In this document: positions 45,801-54,431 of the stretch, piece after piece
Numbering within the stretch: the first letter of the stretch is position 1
Layout of the letters: each line of letters begins with the position of its first letter
NCBI GenBank assembly: GCA_000727475.1
Contig: KL647289.1
Span: 5,584,019 to 5,648,018 of the forward strand
Source of the DNA: Sarcocystis neurona
Lineage: Eukaryota; Apicomplexa; Conoidasida; Eucoccidiorida; Sarcocystidae
Reading direction: 5' to 3'
DNA: 64,000 bases
The notes under the pieces: generated by a model
Databases searched by the model: none
Told to the model about the DNA's origin: nothing
Seen by the model: only the letters and a program-made list of their open reading frames with translations
Translations under genes and position numbers: made by a program

Positions 45801-45955
45801 ATCGCAAAACAGGAAAAACCTATGGCGCTATGGGCCTCTGGCGCGACTGCGCCGAACCAACAATGCTGTCTGATCTTTGTGACCACGGGAGGACGAGTTT
45901 CGTACAGATGTCGGTAGCGAAGCTTGCTACTCGTGTCACTCGTAAGAGACGATAG
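32573..45955 (+). CDS. Helical-repeat (HPR/FASTK-like) protein, about 20 exons (whole gene)
   Basis: Exons in order: about 32573-34976, 35621-35724, 36469-36659, 38059-38154, 40251-40450, 40532-40601, 40641-40892, 41009-41134, 41426-41477, 41813-41980, 42345-42524, 42881-42967, 43624-43707, 43869-44021, 44295-44328, 44475-44514, 44794-44920, 45153-45279, 45506-45590, 45685-45955. All junctions match in phase; the small ones are individually uncertain. From exon 2 on, the protein is a string of helical pairs. The recurring pattern is Leu-rich helix, then 'D/G-L-x-N-I-x-x-A/S-x-A' (RPKDLVNIAHAYARL, TPVGLTNIITSFAR, GGTELLNLLMGLSK). This resembles heptatricopeptide repeats of apicomplexan RAP and FASTK-like proteins, which bind organellar RNA. 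No RAP domain was seen, so the family is an inference. Confidence 0.65.
33695..33935 (+). repeat. 21-bp tandem array coding for SSSRNEG heptapeptides
   Basis: About eleven units of 21 bases. On the plus strand each encodes Ser-Ser-Ser-(Arg/Lys/Gly)-(Asn/Asp)-Glu-Gly with minor variants. The array is in frame with the rest of the large first exon of the HPR-like gene. Confidence 0.85.
35621..35724 (+). CDS. HPR-like gene, exon 2
   Basis: Reads CETCCVTVYALRQLQDFNVF and ends at CTG|GTAAGC in phase 0. It starts with two bases that complete the codon split at 34976. An alternative acceptor six bases downstream keeps the same phase. Confidence 0.65.
35750..35910 (+). repeat. CAG/GCAGC tract inside an HPR-gene intron
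   Basis: Runs of CAGCAGCAGC and GCAGCGGCAG begin about 25 bases after the donor of exon 2. Intronic, although one frame is open through it. Confidence 0.8.
36469..36659 (+). CDS. HPR-like gene, exon 3
   Basis: The acceptor GGTGCAG opens phase 0 and the GTGAGC donor leaves AA, which joins the next exon as Lys. The C-terminal half, SLTARDWTNIVVASGRLLYL, fits the helical-repeat pattern. A second open frame over 36.47-36.55 kb (SFARKTLSERLAAAVMRRAA) also looks protein-like, but it runs into stops. Confidence 0.6.
36660..38058 (+). other. 1.4-kb intron of the HPR-like gene
   Basis: The donor is AA|GTGAGC and the acceptor CTGTGCAG. The interior contains unique sequence at 36.7-37.2 kb and CTG-rich sequence at 37.3-38.05 kb. 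No conserved protein segment was found in any frame. Confidence 0.6.
38059..38154 (+). CDS. HPR-like gene, exon 4
   Basis: The clearest single repeat: a Leu-rich helix (ELHELLAQHLERLL), then RPKDLVNIAHAYARL. It completes the split Lys codon from the previous exon and ends before GTGAGA with two bases left. Confidence 0.8.
38155..40250 (+). other. 2.1-kb interval in the HPR-like gene, possibly with a missed exon
   Basis: Mostly intron in the model. Two places could hide an exon. One is 38.60-38.68 kb (HYARRVLSQLFQ before GTGAAG). The other is 39.00-39.11 kb, a Ser/Gly-rich frame ending at CAA|GTACGT. Neither could be fitted in phase with exons 4 and 5. A minus-strand frame at 39.12-39.69 kb is open for 189 codons but is rich in His/Arg/Ser and unremarkable. 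Confidence 0.45.
40532..40601 (+). CDS. HPR-like gene, short repeat exon 6
   Basis: 22 codons after a GCGATTGCAG acceptor: TLPEYLYDLTPVGLTNIITS then FA. The donor is AG|GTAACA. Phase joins it to the next exon to give SFARRLWN. Confidence 0.8.
40641..40892 (+). CDS. HPR-like gene, exon 7
   Basis: An acceptor with a good pyrimidine run (ATATTTTCCGCAG). It encodes RLWNPQASLLLGRLDVAV and later AAFFEAATAYLLIDKHSSSV. The donor CG|GTGCCT is weak, but it is the one that keeps phase with the next exon. Confidence 0.65.
41009..41134 (+). CDS. HPR-like gene, exon 8
   Basis: Between CTGACGCAG and TT|GTAAGT lie 41 codons: FDAVTAEAARRVQEFGGTEL, then LNLLMGLSKTHTS. This matches the repeat pattern closely and contains no low-complexity sequence. 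Confidence 0.85.
41426..41477 (+). CDS. HPR-like gene, micro-exon 9
   Basis: 17 codons (SRYLFINDETRKAIESA) between ACATGCAG and a consensus GTATGT donor. Phase agrees on both sides. Confidence 0.65.
41813..41980 (+). CDS. HPR-like gene, exon 10
   Basis: 56 codons in phase 0, ending at CAA|GTAAGC. RDGPFVATVLKALRRRMGPF continues the helical pattern. Confidence 0.7.
42031..42579 (+). repeat. Imperfect 125-bp duplication, copies at 42031-42152 and 42453-42579
   Basis: GCGGAGCG-n-ACCCGCAGCAGCTGCAG...ACATCTTC-GCC...CTGCAG recurs 422 bases apart, with roughly one difference per five bases. Copy 1 is in the intron after exon 10. Copy 2 overlaps the 3' part of exon 11 and the following intron. Confidence 0.9.
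42345..42524 (+). CDS. HPR-like gene, exon 11
   Basis: The acceptor CCTGCGCAG opens phase 0. It encodes VLEYLILLDYFDPLFIHKKL then LPALLARR. The end is uncertain: the DNA after 42450 is duplicated from the preceding intron, so the Ala-rich second half could be intronic, and the donor chosen (ACT|GTACGC) lies inside the duplicated part. Confidence 0.6.
42810..42872. repeat. TA dinucleotide microsatellite
   Basis: An almost perfect TA run with TACATA interruptions. It occupies the place where a pyrimidine tract would be expected before the acceptor at 42880. Confidence 0.9.
42881..42967 (+). CDS. HPR-like gene, exon 12
   Basis: FSETAIDGVIPQVWEVSEHL follows an acceptor (TGTACGCAG) that abuts a TA microsatellite. 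A second acceptor at 42921-42922 would remove the first 14 codons and keep the phase. The donor CTA|GTGCAA is weak; reading on reaches a stop at 43015. Confidence 0.5.
43624..43707 (+). CDS. HPR-like gene, exon 13
   Basis: 28 codons (VCSGVVESLGGVLGEESSRF) in phase 0, with a strong donor CCT|GTGAGT. The acceptor is ACACACAG. Confidence 0.65.
43869..44021 (+). CDS. HPR-like gene, exon 14
   Basis: 51 codons, phase 0 both ends, with donor AGA|GTAAGG. They are densely helical: LYLRLLCCLQQLPALSQTAL, then LQEVVEQFPLLFVQEDLGRV. The long pyrimidine-rich stretch upstream supports the acceptor. Confidence 0.8.
44475..44514 (+). CDS. HPR-like gene, micro-exon 16
   Basis: 12 codons (ALHSPKKKVLVQ) between GGCTGCAG and a GTATGT donor. 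The preceding 34-base exon 15 at 44295-44328 (PLFSQLARVKL) is suggested by phase only, and its donor runs into a GT dinucleotide repeat. Confidence 0.45.
44794..44920 (+). CDS. HPR-like gene, exon 17
   Basis: 42 codons: LQGVQLQIVCGPLLDTLQLY then AAYTGVKNYLEAYS, before GTATAC in phase 0. There is no long frame around it; it was found by reading from splice site to splice site. Confidence 0.7.
45153..45279 (+). CDS. HPR-like gene, exon 18
   Basis: The acceptor GACGGCAG opens phase 0. It encodes FSKAEALLLWDRMSTVRQLR then FANVVQLQEAFKGF. The donor G|GTGAGA leaves one base. Confidence 0.75.
45506..45590 (+). CDS. HPR-like gene, exon 19
   Basis: The acceptor GTGTTTGCAG and donor CAG|GTGGGA are both good. 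In the phase set by exon 18 it reads VVWRVTRALLLSSGKRNSFN. Confidence 0.65.
45685..45955 (+). CDS. HPR-like gene, candidate last exon
   Basis: A strong pyrimidine tract (GCCTTTTTTCCTTCAAGAG) precedes it. In phase it gives 89 residues to a TAG at 45953-45955, including YGAMGLWRDCAEPTMLSDL. It does not resemble a RAP domain. A GTAAGA near 45945 could instead splice on to a frame at 46.02-46.29 kb containing QAVRDLNFPPDVVRRAVHIQ, so the C-terminus may be longer. Confidence 0.5.
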
Positions 45956-46302
45956 AAGAGGGATCGAATTTTTTCGTAACGTTTCGCGTGCACATTCGGA
46001 TGCGTGGTTCGACGCGGATGCAGTGGATGTTACTGAAAAAGGGCAGACAAATGGAGGTGCTCGTAGCGCGGAACCAGCGCTTTGTTTGTTCCAAGCAGTC
46101 CGCGATTTAAATTTTCCTCCAGACGTAGTCCGAAGAGCAGTACACATACAAGTGTACGGTACGGATCACTGTAAATCTATAGAGCTATATATGAAGGCAA
46201 ACGTGGGAACTAGTACAGATATTACCTGTCAGACACGTGTGCAAGAGCGTTTGAACGAAAAGGATACGTGCAGTGTCCCTCGCAAGTGAACGTCCACTTT
46301 CG

Positions 46303-46914
46303 ATGTCAGCGCTTAAGTGTTGTTTGATCGGTGCCGTTGTGGGGTCATTAATGCTGTTTCGCCTGACTGCATCTACCAACTTTTACATCGCTTCAGGGGA
46401 TGATTCACACTGGGAGGAGCTTCTAAACTTTTTCCGTTCTCTTACTGAGGAAACCAAAGCACTGCTGCTGCAGGAGCGGCAGCGAGGACAACAGCTTTGC
46501 GCCGCCTCGTCTCCGCCGCTGGCTTTGAACAACGCAGAAGATCAGCCAACCGTGCTGTCAGATGTCACTCGCGCGAGCAGCACCGTTGTCCCAAATATGA
46601 GTGGGGAGCTAGCAGACATTGCGAATTCAGCACACGAACGGTTACAGGGGAGCGCAGGCTCGGTAGGCAGAGACACAAAAAAGTATGCAGCACCGCTAAA
46701 GCTTCAGTCGACGGCAGACGGTAGAAATGCAGTCGAGTCAGCACATAGGATAAAGCTCGCTAGGAAACAAACTACACTGCGAACCAGTGATGCGCTTGAG
46801 CGACGCGTGAGCAGAACTCCTAGCGTCCACGTCCACCAGTATAACGCAGACGGCGGATATCACTCTTCAGTCGTGACTCTGGACAAGCACATAAGGAAGC
46901 AAAGAGATATGTGA
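46303..46914 (+). CDS. Candidate 203-residue protein with N-terminal membrane anchor
   Basis: A complete frame starts at the ATG at 46303 and ends at TGA 46914. After a short N-terminus it has one hydrophobic segment (LIGAVVGSLMLFRL), then an acidic and polar stretch (HWEELLNFFRSLTEETKALL) and a Ser/Arg-rich tail. This fits a signal anchor or uncleaved signal peptide followed by a soluble part. No family is recognised. It could also be the first exon of a longer gene running to 49 kb, or the last exon of the gene upstream. Confidence 0.45.
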   Translation: MSALKCCLIGAVVGSLMLFRLTASTNFYIASGDDSHWEELLNFFRSLTEETKALLLQERQRGQQLCAASSPPLALNNAEDQPTVLSDVTRASSTVVPNMSGELADIANSAHERLQGSAGSVGRDTKKYAAPLKLQSTADGRNAVESAHRIKLARKQTTLRTSDALERRVSRTPSVHVHQYNADGGYHSSVVTLDKHIRKQRDM

Positions 46915-47010
46915 ACAACATATACAGGCGTGTGAGCATAAAGACCGTACACGAAAAGAAGAAGTGGTCGTACAGCCGAAGCATAACATGTGGCGCCTGC
47001 TGGACCTGTG

Positions 47011-47290
47011 ATGGCTGGAAGCAGAGCCGGCGGCATGGAAATTCGGAAAAACAGGAGGGACGCTGTTTCGTTGCTTATTCAGGACACAAATCTTGAAGAC
47101 GATACACGGAATACAGACGGCGGGCTTCCCCGTAAAAAAGAGAACAACTGTCGGACAAGTGCGCAGCTTTTGTCACCTGCGAATGACTTGAGCTGGCGAC
47201 TCTTTCTTCTGTGGTTTTTTTCTTGTCCAAATTGCCTTGTACTTTTGCAAGGCTGCTGCGGTCGGTATCCTTCCACCACTTCACGACGAC
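47011..47290 (+). CDS. Candidate 5' exon of a membrane protein
   Basis: From the ATG at 47011 (another, in frame, at 47035) about 90 codons are open: a basic start, an acidic and polar cytosolic-looking stretch, then a hydrophobic segment (LSWRLFLLWFFSCPNCLVLL) and a basic tail. The topology is consistent with a type II anchor. The downstream structure is unknown; possible donors are a GTATCC near 47265 and a GTATGG near 47309. Confidence 0.3.
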
Positions 47291-47299
47291 GACACCGCC

Positions 47300-48050
47300 G
47301 CAAACATTGTATGGTGAAGGCTCGGTGCTAAAGGGTCGTAGCAAAAAGTGTCTAGAAGCGTCCAAAGCGTGCGTCAAAAGATGGATTGTCCCGTGGACTC
47401 AGTTACAGGAAGAAAGGGTTCTGCAGAGAACTGTCAACTTGTGCAGCATTGAGAAAAAACCTCCTGCGTACTGCTCCAGGTGGCGGAACACTCGTCACAC
47501 GGGACTAACGGCGAAGACCTATTCTCTCAGGATTAGGAGGATTAGGCGCGCAGTTGTCGCCGGTGACTGGATGCGAAACGAAGCTTCCCCACGCAGAGCA
47601 CACACGAACGGAGTGAACATCGTTACTGCTTCTATTCACGTATTCTCAACGTCGTGGCGTACATGGTCGCTCGGTGAAAGCCCCCGTCCAACGTCGTGGG
47701 TACAAATCGCAGACTCCGTATGCATGCGCACGGCTCCACTAGTTAGGTTTAGAAGGCGCGCGTCCACGTCGCCTTCTAATCGTGAGTTTTAGATCGCGGC
47801 GGCCCCGTACAGGTCTGCGTACTCCGTTGCGGCGTTTCCTCATGAACAACGCTTCAACGGTACAGGTGTGGCCACGCATATATATATATATATATATATA
47901 GTGTGCACACAAAGGTGGTTCCTGCTAGCGTCAGAGCACATGGACACACGTAGGTCTTCCTGTGTAAACCCACTACGCATTTAAAATATATACGTATACC
48001 TATTTATTTGTGTCTTCTCAGGCGTACGCGCCTTGTACGTTTGAATGCAC
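47300..48050. other. No assignable gene
   Basis: One plus-strand frame is open from 47211 to 47792 but is basic and featureless. A TA microsatellite lies at 47877-47900. Nothing else was recognised. Confidence 0.4.
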
Positions 48051-48054
48051 GTGT

Positions 48055-48244
48055 ACGTGGTAGCATGCGGCCATCCGGACACACCGGGGAGCACGTTTCC
48101 TAATGTGTCTCATGACAAAATTCAGAACGTATCCGTTGTCACAGGGATGCGCCCTAGAAGCTTCCCTCCTGTGACCTTTATACCTCCGCGCGACGGCGTA
48201 GCATTCGCCTTCCAGCTCACGCGAGACACCGACGTCCCTGGGAG
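48055..48244 (+). CDS. Orphan candidate exon
   Basis: A protein-like frame (TPGSTFPNVSHDKIQNVSVV, then DGVAFAFQLTRDTDVPG) ends at AG|GTACTG with two bases left. That phase fits the exon at 48900. The acceptor is uncertain (GTGGTAG at 48064 or earlier). Product unknown. Confidence 0.35.
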
Positions 48245-48899
48245 GTACTGTGTCGCTGGCGTCAGAAAATATCGGTACAACTAGCGCGCCCACACGTGTG
48301 CGTTCTTACGCGCAAGGAGGTAATCGGGCGACGCTGAAAAGTAGGCGACTGCAAAAACGATGATGAAAAATGGACACGCTTCTACCTTAACACTCGCGGA
48401 GAAGAGGTATATGTATGCGTGTACGTGTGGATAGATACATATGTAGAGAGAGGGAGAGAGATATATCTCTTTGAAGTTTTACGTAAATATGTACTCTACA
48501 TATATATCTGTATGTACGTACGCAGTCTACGACTACCTTTGCGCCTTGTCGCTGACAAGAAGTGTACACTGGAGAAGTTACATATCGTTACGTTTTCACA
48601 GGTAACATAAACGTTGTAGGCGAGTTCCTGAGATTCGAAGCGATTGGACTGCAGCGGGGGCATATAACTCAACACAACTCGGATGTCAGAAGCAATAGAG
48701 GAGAGCAGGCACATCAAAAGGAATCAATTACAAAAGTGAAGTTTGGATAGAAAGCTGTCCATGTGGAGACGAAAACCTGTCTGCAGATCCGTACATGGAA
48801 ACGCCTTCCGTTATATATTAAGACAAATTACGTGTACGTCGCTACCTACTCTCTGCTCGATGCGCCTCAAGTGAGCAGTCCTTGAGTGAGGGAATGCAG

Positions 48900-49004
48900 C
48901 AGAAATCAACTGAGTGAGCTGCACAATATGGGGGAGGCGTTGTGTGAGTTCAGTGAAACAGTTGTGGACTTGGTCGCGTCGCCGCCTACGTGCATCAAGA
49001 GCAG
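48900..49004 (+). CDS. Orphan candidate exon with strong splice sites
   Basis: An acceptor AATGCAG and a donor AG|GTGGGT enclose 34 codons: NQLSELHNMGEALCEFSETV, then VDLVASPPTCIK. It could join to a short terminal exon at 49054-49087 after CTCTTTTTCAG. Another candidate segment lies at 48605-48738 (NINVVGEFLRFEAIGLQRG), but its phase does not fit. Product unknown. Confidence 0.4.
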
Positions 49005-49839
49005 GTGGGTTCTGCTGCGTGCGTTCGCCTCATCGTAATCCACTCTTTTTCAGCTGGCGTTGTGCAGCCAACAAGAGTCCGTCCTAACAGCACTGCTTTA
49101 CTTTCCCAGTTCGACGTCTTATGGAGGGATTTTTTGAATTCAGCACTGCGTTAAGTCCACATATGCAGAGTGTACGCTGCACGCACGCTGTTGTGCGTAT
49201 GAATATATATATATATGTATATAACCCTTCTTGACTGAAAAAAGTGGCGGCCCTTTCGATGTACCTACACGTATTACCTGCCTTTCACGCTCCTTCTCAC
49301 CTTAGACAACATAGGAATATTCTCCCAGCCACGGCCTATCACTGCGGAGCCGTGTGGGTTTGTCTCCTTTTTTCCTGCGCATTGCCCAGTAGGGATTGTT
49401 CGCGAGCCGTTGGTCCCCGTGCTTTTCACAGAATGGCTTGAGGTTTGTGGAGAAGGAGTCGTCATGCGGAACAAGACACTGCTCTCTTCATGCCATCGTT
49501 GAAAGTGCGCCGTTGTCCACCTGTACTCTGTATAGTTGGCAAGCTGTGCACACCAACAAGCGCGAATTACTCGCCCACAAAGCTGGTCTCCCCTGTGTAC
49601 TTGCATTTCGTACCACCTGTGCTTACACTTGAAACAGGGTATGCGTAAAACGATGTTCACACCCATTCGTGTGAACATTGAAGCGGAAGACGATACGATC
49701 TGAATAAACACAGATACCTCTTCGCTCTTGGGTGGTGATGCACAAGAGTGTGACTTTTTCTTCCATTTTTCTTGTGTGGAGCAAAAAAGGCTTTCTCCTC
49801 CTTGCAAGTTGAAGAAGCGCCACCTTTTGGGACTTACAG

Positions 49840-49971
49840 CTGTGTCGTATTCGAAGCGTTAACTCCGGAAGCTATATCTCTGCAATTCATGTTTCTACGA
49901 GGGTCTTTCTGGGTGCTTTTTGTCCCAGGCACTTCCTGCTTCTCCGGCTGGTATTCGGTGTTCGCAATGTG
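49840..49971 (+). CDS. Orphan candidate exon, hydrophobic
   Basis: Between GACTTACAG and TG|GTAAGG lie 43 codons including ISLQFMFLRGSFWVLFVPGT. Phase allows joining to a frame at 50265-50691 (IVDVEYFHAPHSDRGAILFA) that ends in a TGA. On the opposite strand at 49.27-49.81 kb a 177-codon frame competes. Product unknown. Confidence 0.3.
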
Positions 49972-50691
49972 GTAAGGTATAGCATTTTTCGTTGTTACCA
50001 GACACGGGTGCGGGCAGCGTGTAGCTTTTTATGATGGGATTGTGTGTCAGTCGTCACATCCTTTCCATCTGCAGTTTCTTGGAGCTGTCCTTTTGGGTAT
50101 ACGTGCTGTCCGAGTTCTACACACTTTACAAGAATAGAGCTCGAGACAGAAATCTGCTTGTTTGTTCGTCGCACGCGCAGCCGTCTGCGAACACGAGTGC
50201 GGTTGACCGTTCGGCCGCGCCGTGGACAAATTGAACTACCTATTCAGGTGTCAAGCAGTTGCAGGTGGATACGGTGGCGTATCGTTGATGTGGAGTATTT
50301 TCACGCCCCCCACAGCGACCGCGGTGCGATACTTTTTGCTGACAACATACTGTCGGCCACTCGGAGTGGATTGCTACCATCGCTGTACAGTGCTGTATCG
50401 TTATCAATTGATACATACAGTGCGAGTTGTCGTTGTTGCTGCTATGGACTTCAACGACCGCGACCAGCAGCTCACATGGTTCCCCGATGTGGACGCTTTC
50501 GTGCGGTGGCCCGGTGGCGATACCGCTACGCGGAGTCTATCATGGGATTCCTCCCCGCAGCAGCGAGGCGCTGCATTCATGATGCTCAGAAACATCCTGT
50601 TGTTCTCGCTGTTGCTGCTACGCTACCGCACCGTCCGATAGGCGTTCTGCCTGCGGGCTTGTGGCGCCGTTGGGTGCGAGCCTGTTACTGA

Positions 50692-53060
50692 ATAGACCAG
50701 CCGGGGCCCCAGAGCACTATCCTCGCGCCGCTAGTGGTGGTGGGTCCTGTTTGAAGGGCTCGCGGCCGATGCCCCCCCAGCGTGAAGCAAAACAGGCCAC
50801 GGCGTGGGGCGTCTGCTCGCGTCGCCCGACGCTGAGACAACTCAGGCGCCTGCAAGGTGGGCTCCTAATGCCGCAGCTGCCAGTGCTGCTGCTATTTTTG
50901 CTGCAGAGCGCCCCCTGCTATTTTTGCTATTACGGCCCCGGCAGCTCCGGGCCTGTGCTGTGGATAGGGCAAGCGCGGCAAGCGCCCAAGTGCTGCGGGC
51001 GTCACAGGGTTCCAACGTCTCGCTTTTCAGAAGAATTCTTTTTCTCTCGCAGGACGTTTCCGGATGTATAAAATTCGGCGTGCTGCCCATTTGGTCTACT
51101 CCAACCCACGTTACTCTAAGGTCCACTCTTCTTGTGTTTCTCGTTTCTTCGGCCGGTGCTGCACTGCGCACGGCTCGCACCAGCGTCACGCCGGAGTCGT
51201 CCGCCCCCGCAGGACATGGCGCTGCACTTCTCAACACGACTCCCACCGGTCAAATTATGCGTAGCAGAGGCGCCTTCTCGTGCGAGCTCGTTCATTTCAG
51301 AGGAAGGGTTTCTTCATAAAGACCAAGAGTGTGAAGTACTGTAGAATGCACCACTGCAAAAGCCCCCTTCTGTGCTGTTTCTCTCGTGTGGAGCACTGGC
51401 CAGAACAATGAGGGGTGCTTGCCTGTACAGGCGAGGGGTCGTAGGTTGTTGCCATATATTCCTGATTCGCGGTCGGTGTTAACCGTCTGTGACCTCCCGT
51501 TGACAACGATGCGCACCAACCGAGAACAAGACTAAGAAAGCTCTATAGGTACAAATCTTACCGTTGTTGCAGAACAAGTATTAGAGTTGTCTTTAAACGC
51601 TCATTCGTTGAAGTGTCAGCGAAGCACATATCCCACGCAAAAGGGACCTGGTGTGATGCAGAACGACTCGTGGATTTGTCTTTAAAGTGTCGGCGAAGCA
51701 TATCTCCCGTGCAAAAGGGATCCCGTGTTATTTGTCTGCGTCACGGGTGTGCCCTCTTCTGAGTACTGCTTGCTATCTCAGGTCTCTCCTGCCAGCTCGC
51801 TGTCTTTCTGCGGCAAATTTAGGTCTTCTAACTTTCCTTGCGCTTGCTGCTGTGTGGGGTCAGGTGCGGGGTACGTTGTATGGGGATCCAGTCTTTCTCA
51901 CCGAATCCATACGTAGTGAACGCAAAGTTCTGTGTATGAAGTGAATCGCTCTTTAGCATCCATATATGTTGAGTCGAAAACTGGTAAACGGACGTAGATG
52001 TACGTCGTCTCTTCCGTGCGCCAGTTGGGAGGCTTCAACAATACAACCAGGCAGTTCATGCCTTCAAATGCCTCAGTTTCGTGGTAATTGGTCGTGGAAC
52101 AATTGAAAGAAATTCCCTTTACGGTCAGCAGCGACCGTTCGCGTTGCAGCGTCCTGCAGAACGTTCCACATGTGAGTACGTAGTGCTTTTGGGGAAGATA
52201 TACCGTCCACGTGCATATCCCACGTGATACATGCATTTTTTGAAACAATTGGTGCGCTTCGTGATTGCGGCGAATTCTGTAATGTGCAACTCCTCGCGTC
52301 AGGTGTATCCTGCGTGTCTTGCTCAAGAACACTGTCCACTCTTCTACCTTGTGGGGCATCTTGTTACTGCATTTCATGACACTGGCGAACTAGCCTGAGT
52401 ACTCTTGTTCCTATATAGAAAGATTGTCTCTGGCTGGGGAAGGAGCATCGTATTCACCCTTCTGCCGGGGTTAGGTAGTGTGCTTTCTCGTATAGATGCA
52501 ACAGTGTCTCTTCTGATGCAACTTTTTTAGCGAACACGTAGATCTGTACGAGCATCGCGTTTCCTGAAGTTCGGCTCAGAGGAAACATAACGAGTGTCTT
52601 CTGCCCCCCAGTGAAACTGTATTTCCGGCGAACCACACATCGTGAGAGGCGCTTGGTAAGGGACAACTGCGTATGACCTTGGCTTCACTGGCTGCGTAGA
52701 ACTGCGTGTGTCCCAAGTGGCAGACCGTGGCTTCCTCTGCGTCTGTGAAACACACGGAACACCTGCGCGGAGAAGGGACGCTGGACTCCTGCACAACACA
52801 CCTTTGAAAGGAGCACGACAGTGCAGGGGGAAGAGATCTTTTTCGGCCGACTGGATAACGACTACCGCAGCAGGTACGGTCACACACCTTCGCACCCCGT
52901 ATTATTAGAAGCAGTGACCCAAACAAGAGCGACGTATCATTACGCGCAGCTGCAGCAGAACAGACGATTGTCCCGTCTGGACCTTTCGTGTGCCGCATCT
53001 TTGTCGCCGAGCTTATCGTGTGTGTGCACCAGTCTCTGACACCTTTTTCATGTTCCGCAG
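50692..53060. other. Repeat-poor stretch with weak coding signals only
   Basis: A frame of 171 codons on plus (50804-51319), one of 159 codons on minus (51898-52377) and one of 172 on minus (52576-53094) exist, but none shows a family motif. A plus-strand segment at 52.82-53.0 kb (SHPVLLEAVTQTRATYHYAQ) may be an exon of the gene suggested just downstream. Confidence 0.35.
51586..51730. repeat. Imperfect direct duplication, about 60 bp
   Basis: TTGTCTTTAAA-n-GTGTCGGCGAAGCA-n-GCAAAAGGGA occurs at 51586-51652 and 51675-51730. The first copy has a short extra stretch after the TTTAAA. Confidence 0.85.
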
Positions 53061-53180
53061 CGTTTGAAGAGATCCTGGGTGCACCTGATGACATTTCGAG
53101 TGCGCGCCGCGCCGTGCAACATCGTTTGCGTACGTTAAGAGGGCGTTTCGACGCACTCTGTGGAGTTTGTTACGTGGCAG
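53061..53180 (+). CDS. Orphan candidate exon
   Basis: The acceptor CATGTTCCGCAG and donor G|GTGTAC enclose 39 codons: FEEILGAPDDISSARRAVQH, then RLRTLRGRFDALCGVCYVA. It leaves one base, which fits the exon at 53589. Helical and charged. A loose likeness to a J-domain start was noted but is not convincing. Confidence 0.4.
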
Positions 53181-53390
53181 GTGTACGCGTCGCTTCTTCA
53201 CAAACCTAGTACCCATGCAAATTGCTGCAACTGCTTGTAGCGAAAATTGTAAAGACGAGCACCGAAGAATTCTCTCAAAATGTGGTTAACCCCAGATTTC
53301 TGAACCCATTGCCTGCGCGACGACGTGACCGCAGCTGTTAGGGAAATAAACGTGATGCATGAGAGTGCATTTTCCTCTTCGGTTTATTCG

Positions 53391-53565
53391 TTTCCATGAT
53401 TGCGGCCAGCTCTGTCTTGCGTTGTCCTTGAGCGTTTGCCGGCCCACGCCTGAAGGTAGTCTTCGTAGGCAGTCGTGTTTCCGTGATTGTGGCCAGCTTT
53501 GGTTCTGCCTGTACTTGAGCATTTCTCCACCCAAGTCTGAATGTGGTTTCTTTTGGCAGTCTGGT
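53391..53565. repeat. 87-bp tandem duplication
   Basis: TTTCC(A/G)TGATTG(C/T)GGCCAGCT begins both copies, at 53391 and 53478. The copies keep GGCAGTC(G/T)-G at their 3' ends. It fills the intron between two candidate exons. Confidence 0.9.
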
Positions 53566-53588
53566 TTCCTCCAGTACAATTTCTTAAG

Positions 53589-53788
53589 AGAGAAATCGAC
53601 AATTTGCACCTCGTCTCATTCTGCTCGTTCACGGTGGCGACACCAAACAGAAATACTCACGTCTTGCTGCACGTGGCAGAATTACCCGCACTAGTCTGGA
53701 GGAGATTGTTGTTCTAGACATTCGCTTCGATCCTGAAGTTCACCGCGCAAGCGTTTCCCAACTCTGCAGACCTTTGTCCTTATCCTAG
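53589..53788 (+). CDS. Orphan candidate exon
   Basis: In the phase set by the exon at 53061, 65 residues are open to a TAG at 53786-53788: APRLILLVHGGDTKQKYSRL, then GRITRTSLEEIVVLDIRFDP. It contains no ATG. The acceptor is CTTAAG after a pyrimidine-rich stretch. Product unknown. Confidence 0.4.
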
Positions 53789-54294
53789 CTACACGTCCAT
53801 TCGAAATATGCAGGCTAACCGCCTTGCTGCTAACTCACGCACGGTTTGACTACCTGCGGCTCGCGTCTCATTTGATGCCACCGCACCGTGTGGGGTGGGC
53901 ACAGTTATGGATCATGCGATGTTCAGGCTGTTTGCGTGCTGCTTCTCTGCGTCCATGGTGATCTGCTGCTGCGCTGCACGGGACGTGTATGAAATGGCCT
54001 CGAACGTCGATGTGGCTCCATCCCGCCGCACCGCAGCAGTACCAGCGCGCGGCGTCTCCTTTTGAGTACGCACGGTAACACGCACGGTGATCCCTGTGCA
54101 GGGATAGATAACTTTGTTTTTCTTTCATTAATGATAAACGACGCTGGCTGCCGTGGTACACTTGTGGTTCTGGGTTTAGTTAGTGCTCGGCAGCCGTACT
54201 ACATCCGTGTGACGAGGGTGTCTCCAGTTGCGCGTTATTGCAGGGTAGCTGCTGCTTATGCGCTGCCGGCCTATAGCATTGGTGGAGTATTCAG

Positions 54295-54431
54295 AACTCT
54301 AGTTCTGTTACAAAGTACCATTTGAGGTCCATTGTGCGCATTGTTGCTACTGTGGTGCTTTTGTGCGACGCAGTTAGCATTCCAGCAGTTGATTCGACAT
54401 CCCGATACGTTATGCGTGATGTGCTGTGCCG
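54295..54431 (+). CDS. Orphan candidate exon
   Basis: The acceptor GTATTCAG (phase 0) and donor CG|GTGAAG enclose 45 codons: SIVRIVATVVLLCDAVSIPA, then STSRYVMRDVLC. In phase it could join a short segment at 54553-54610 (KVAARLGNTGKLIPGCVD, then TAG). Helical; no family recognised. Confidence 0.35.

Noticed and set aside
45685..46289. RAP domain at the end of the HPR-like gene
   Set aside because: The expected conserved Glu-x-Asp-Gly-Pro-x-His-like core is absent from every frame examined there. Only the helical repeats support the family idea.
49840..51345. Possible proteasome-assembly-chaperone-4-like fold (ISLQFMFLRGSFWVLFVP plus MALHFSTRLPP)
   Set aside because: The two segments are not in compatible splice phase and the likeness is only to a loose hydrophobic pattern.
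53061..53180. J-domain or Pam16-like segment (FEEILGAPDDISSARRAVQH)
   Set aside because: The His-Pro-Asp motif is absent and the Pam16 helix pattern does not continue in the next exon.
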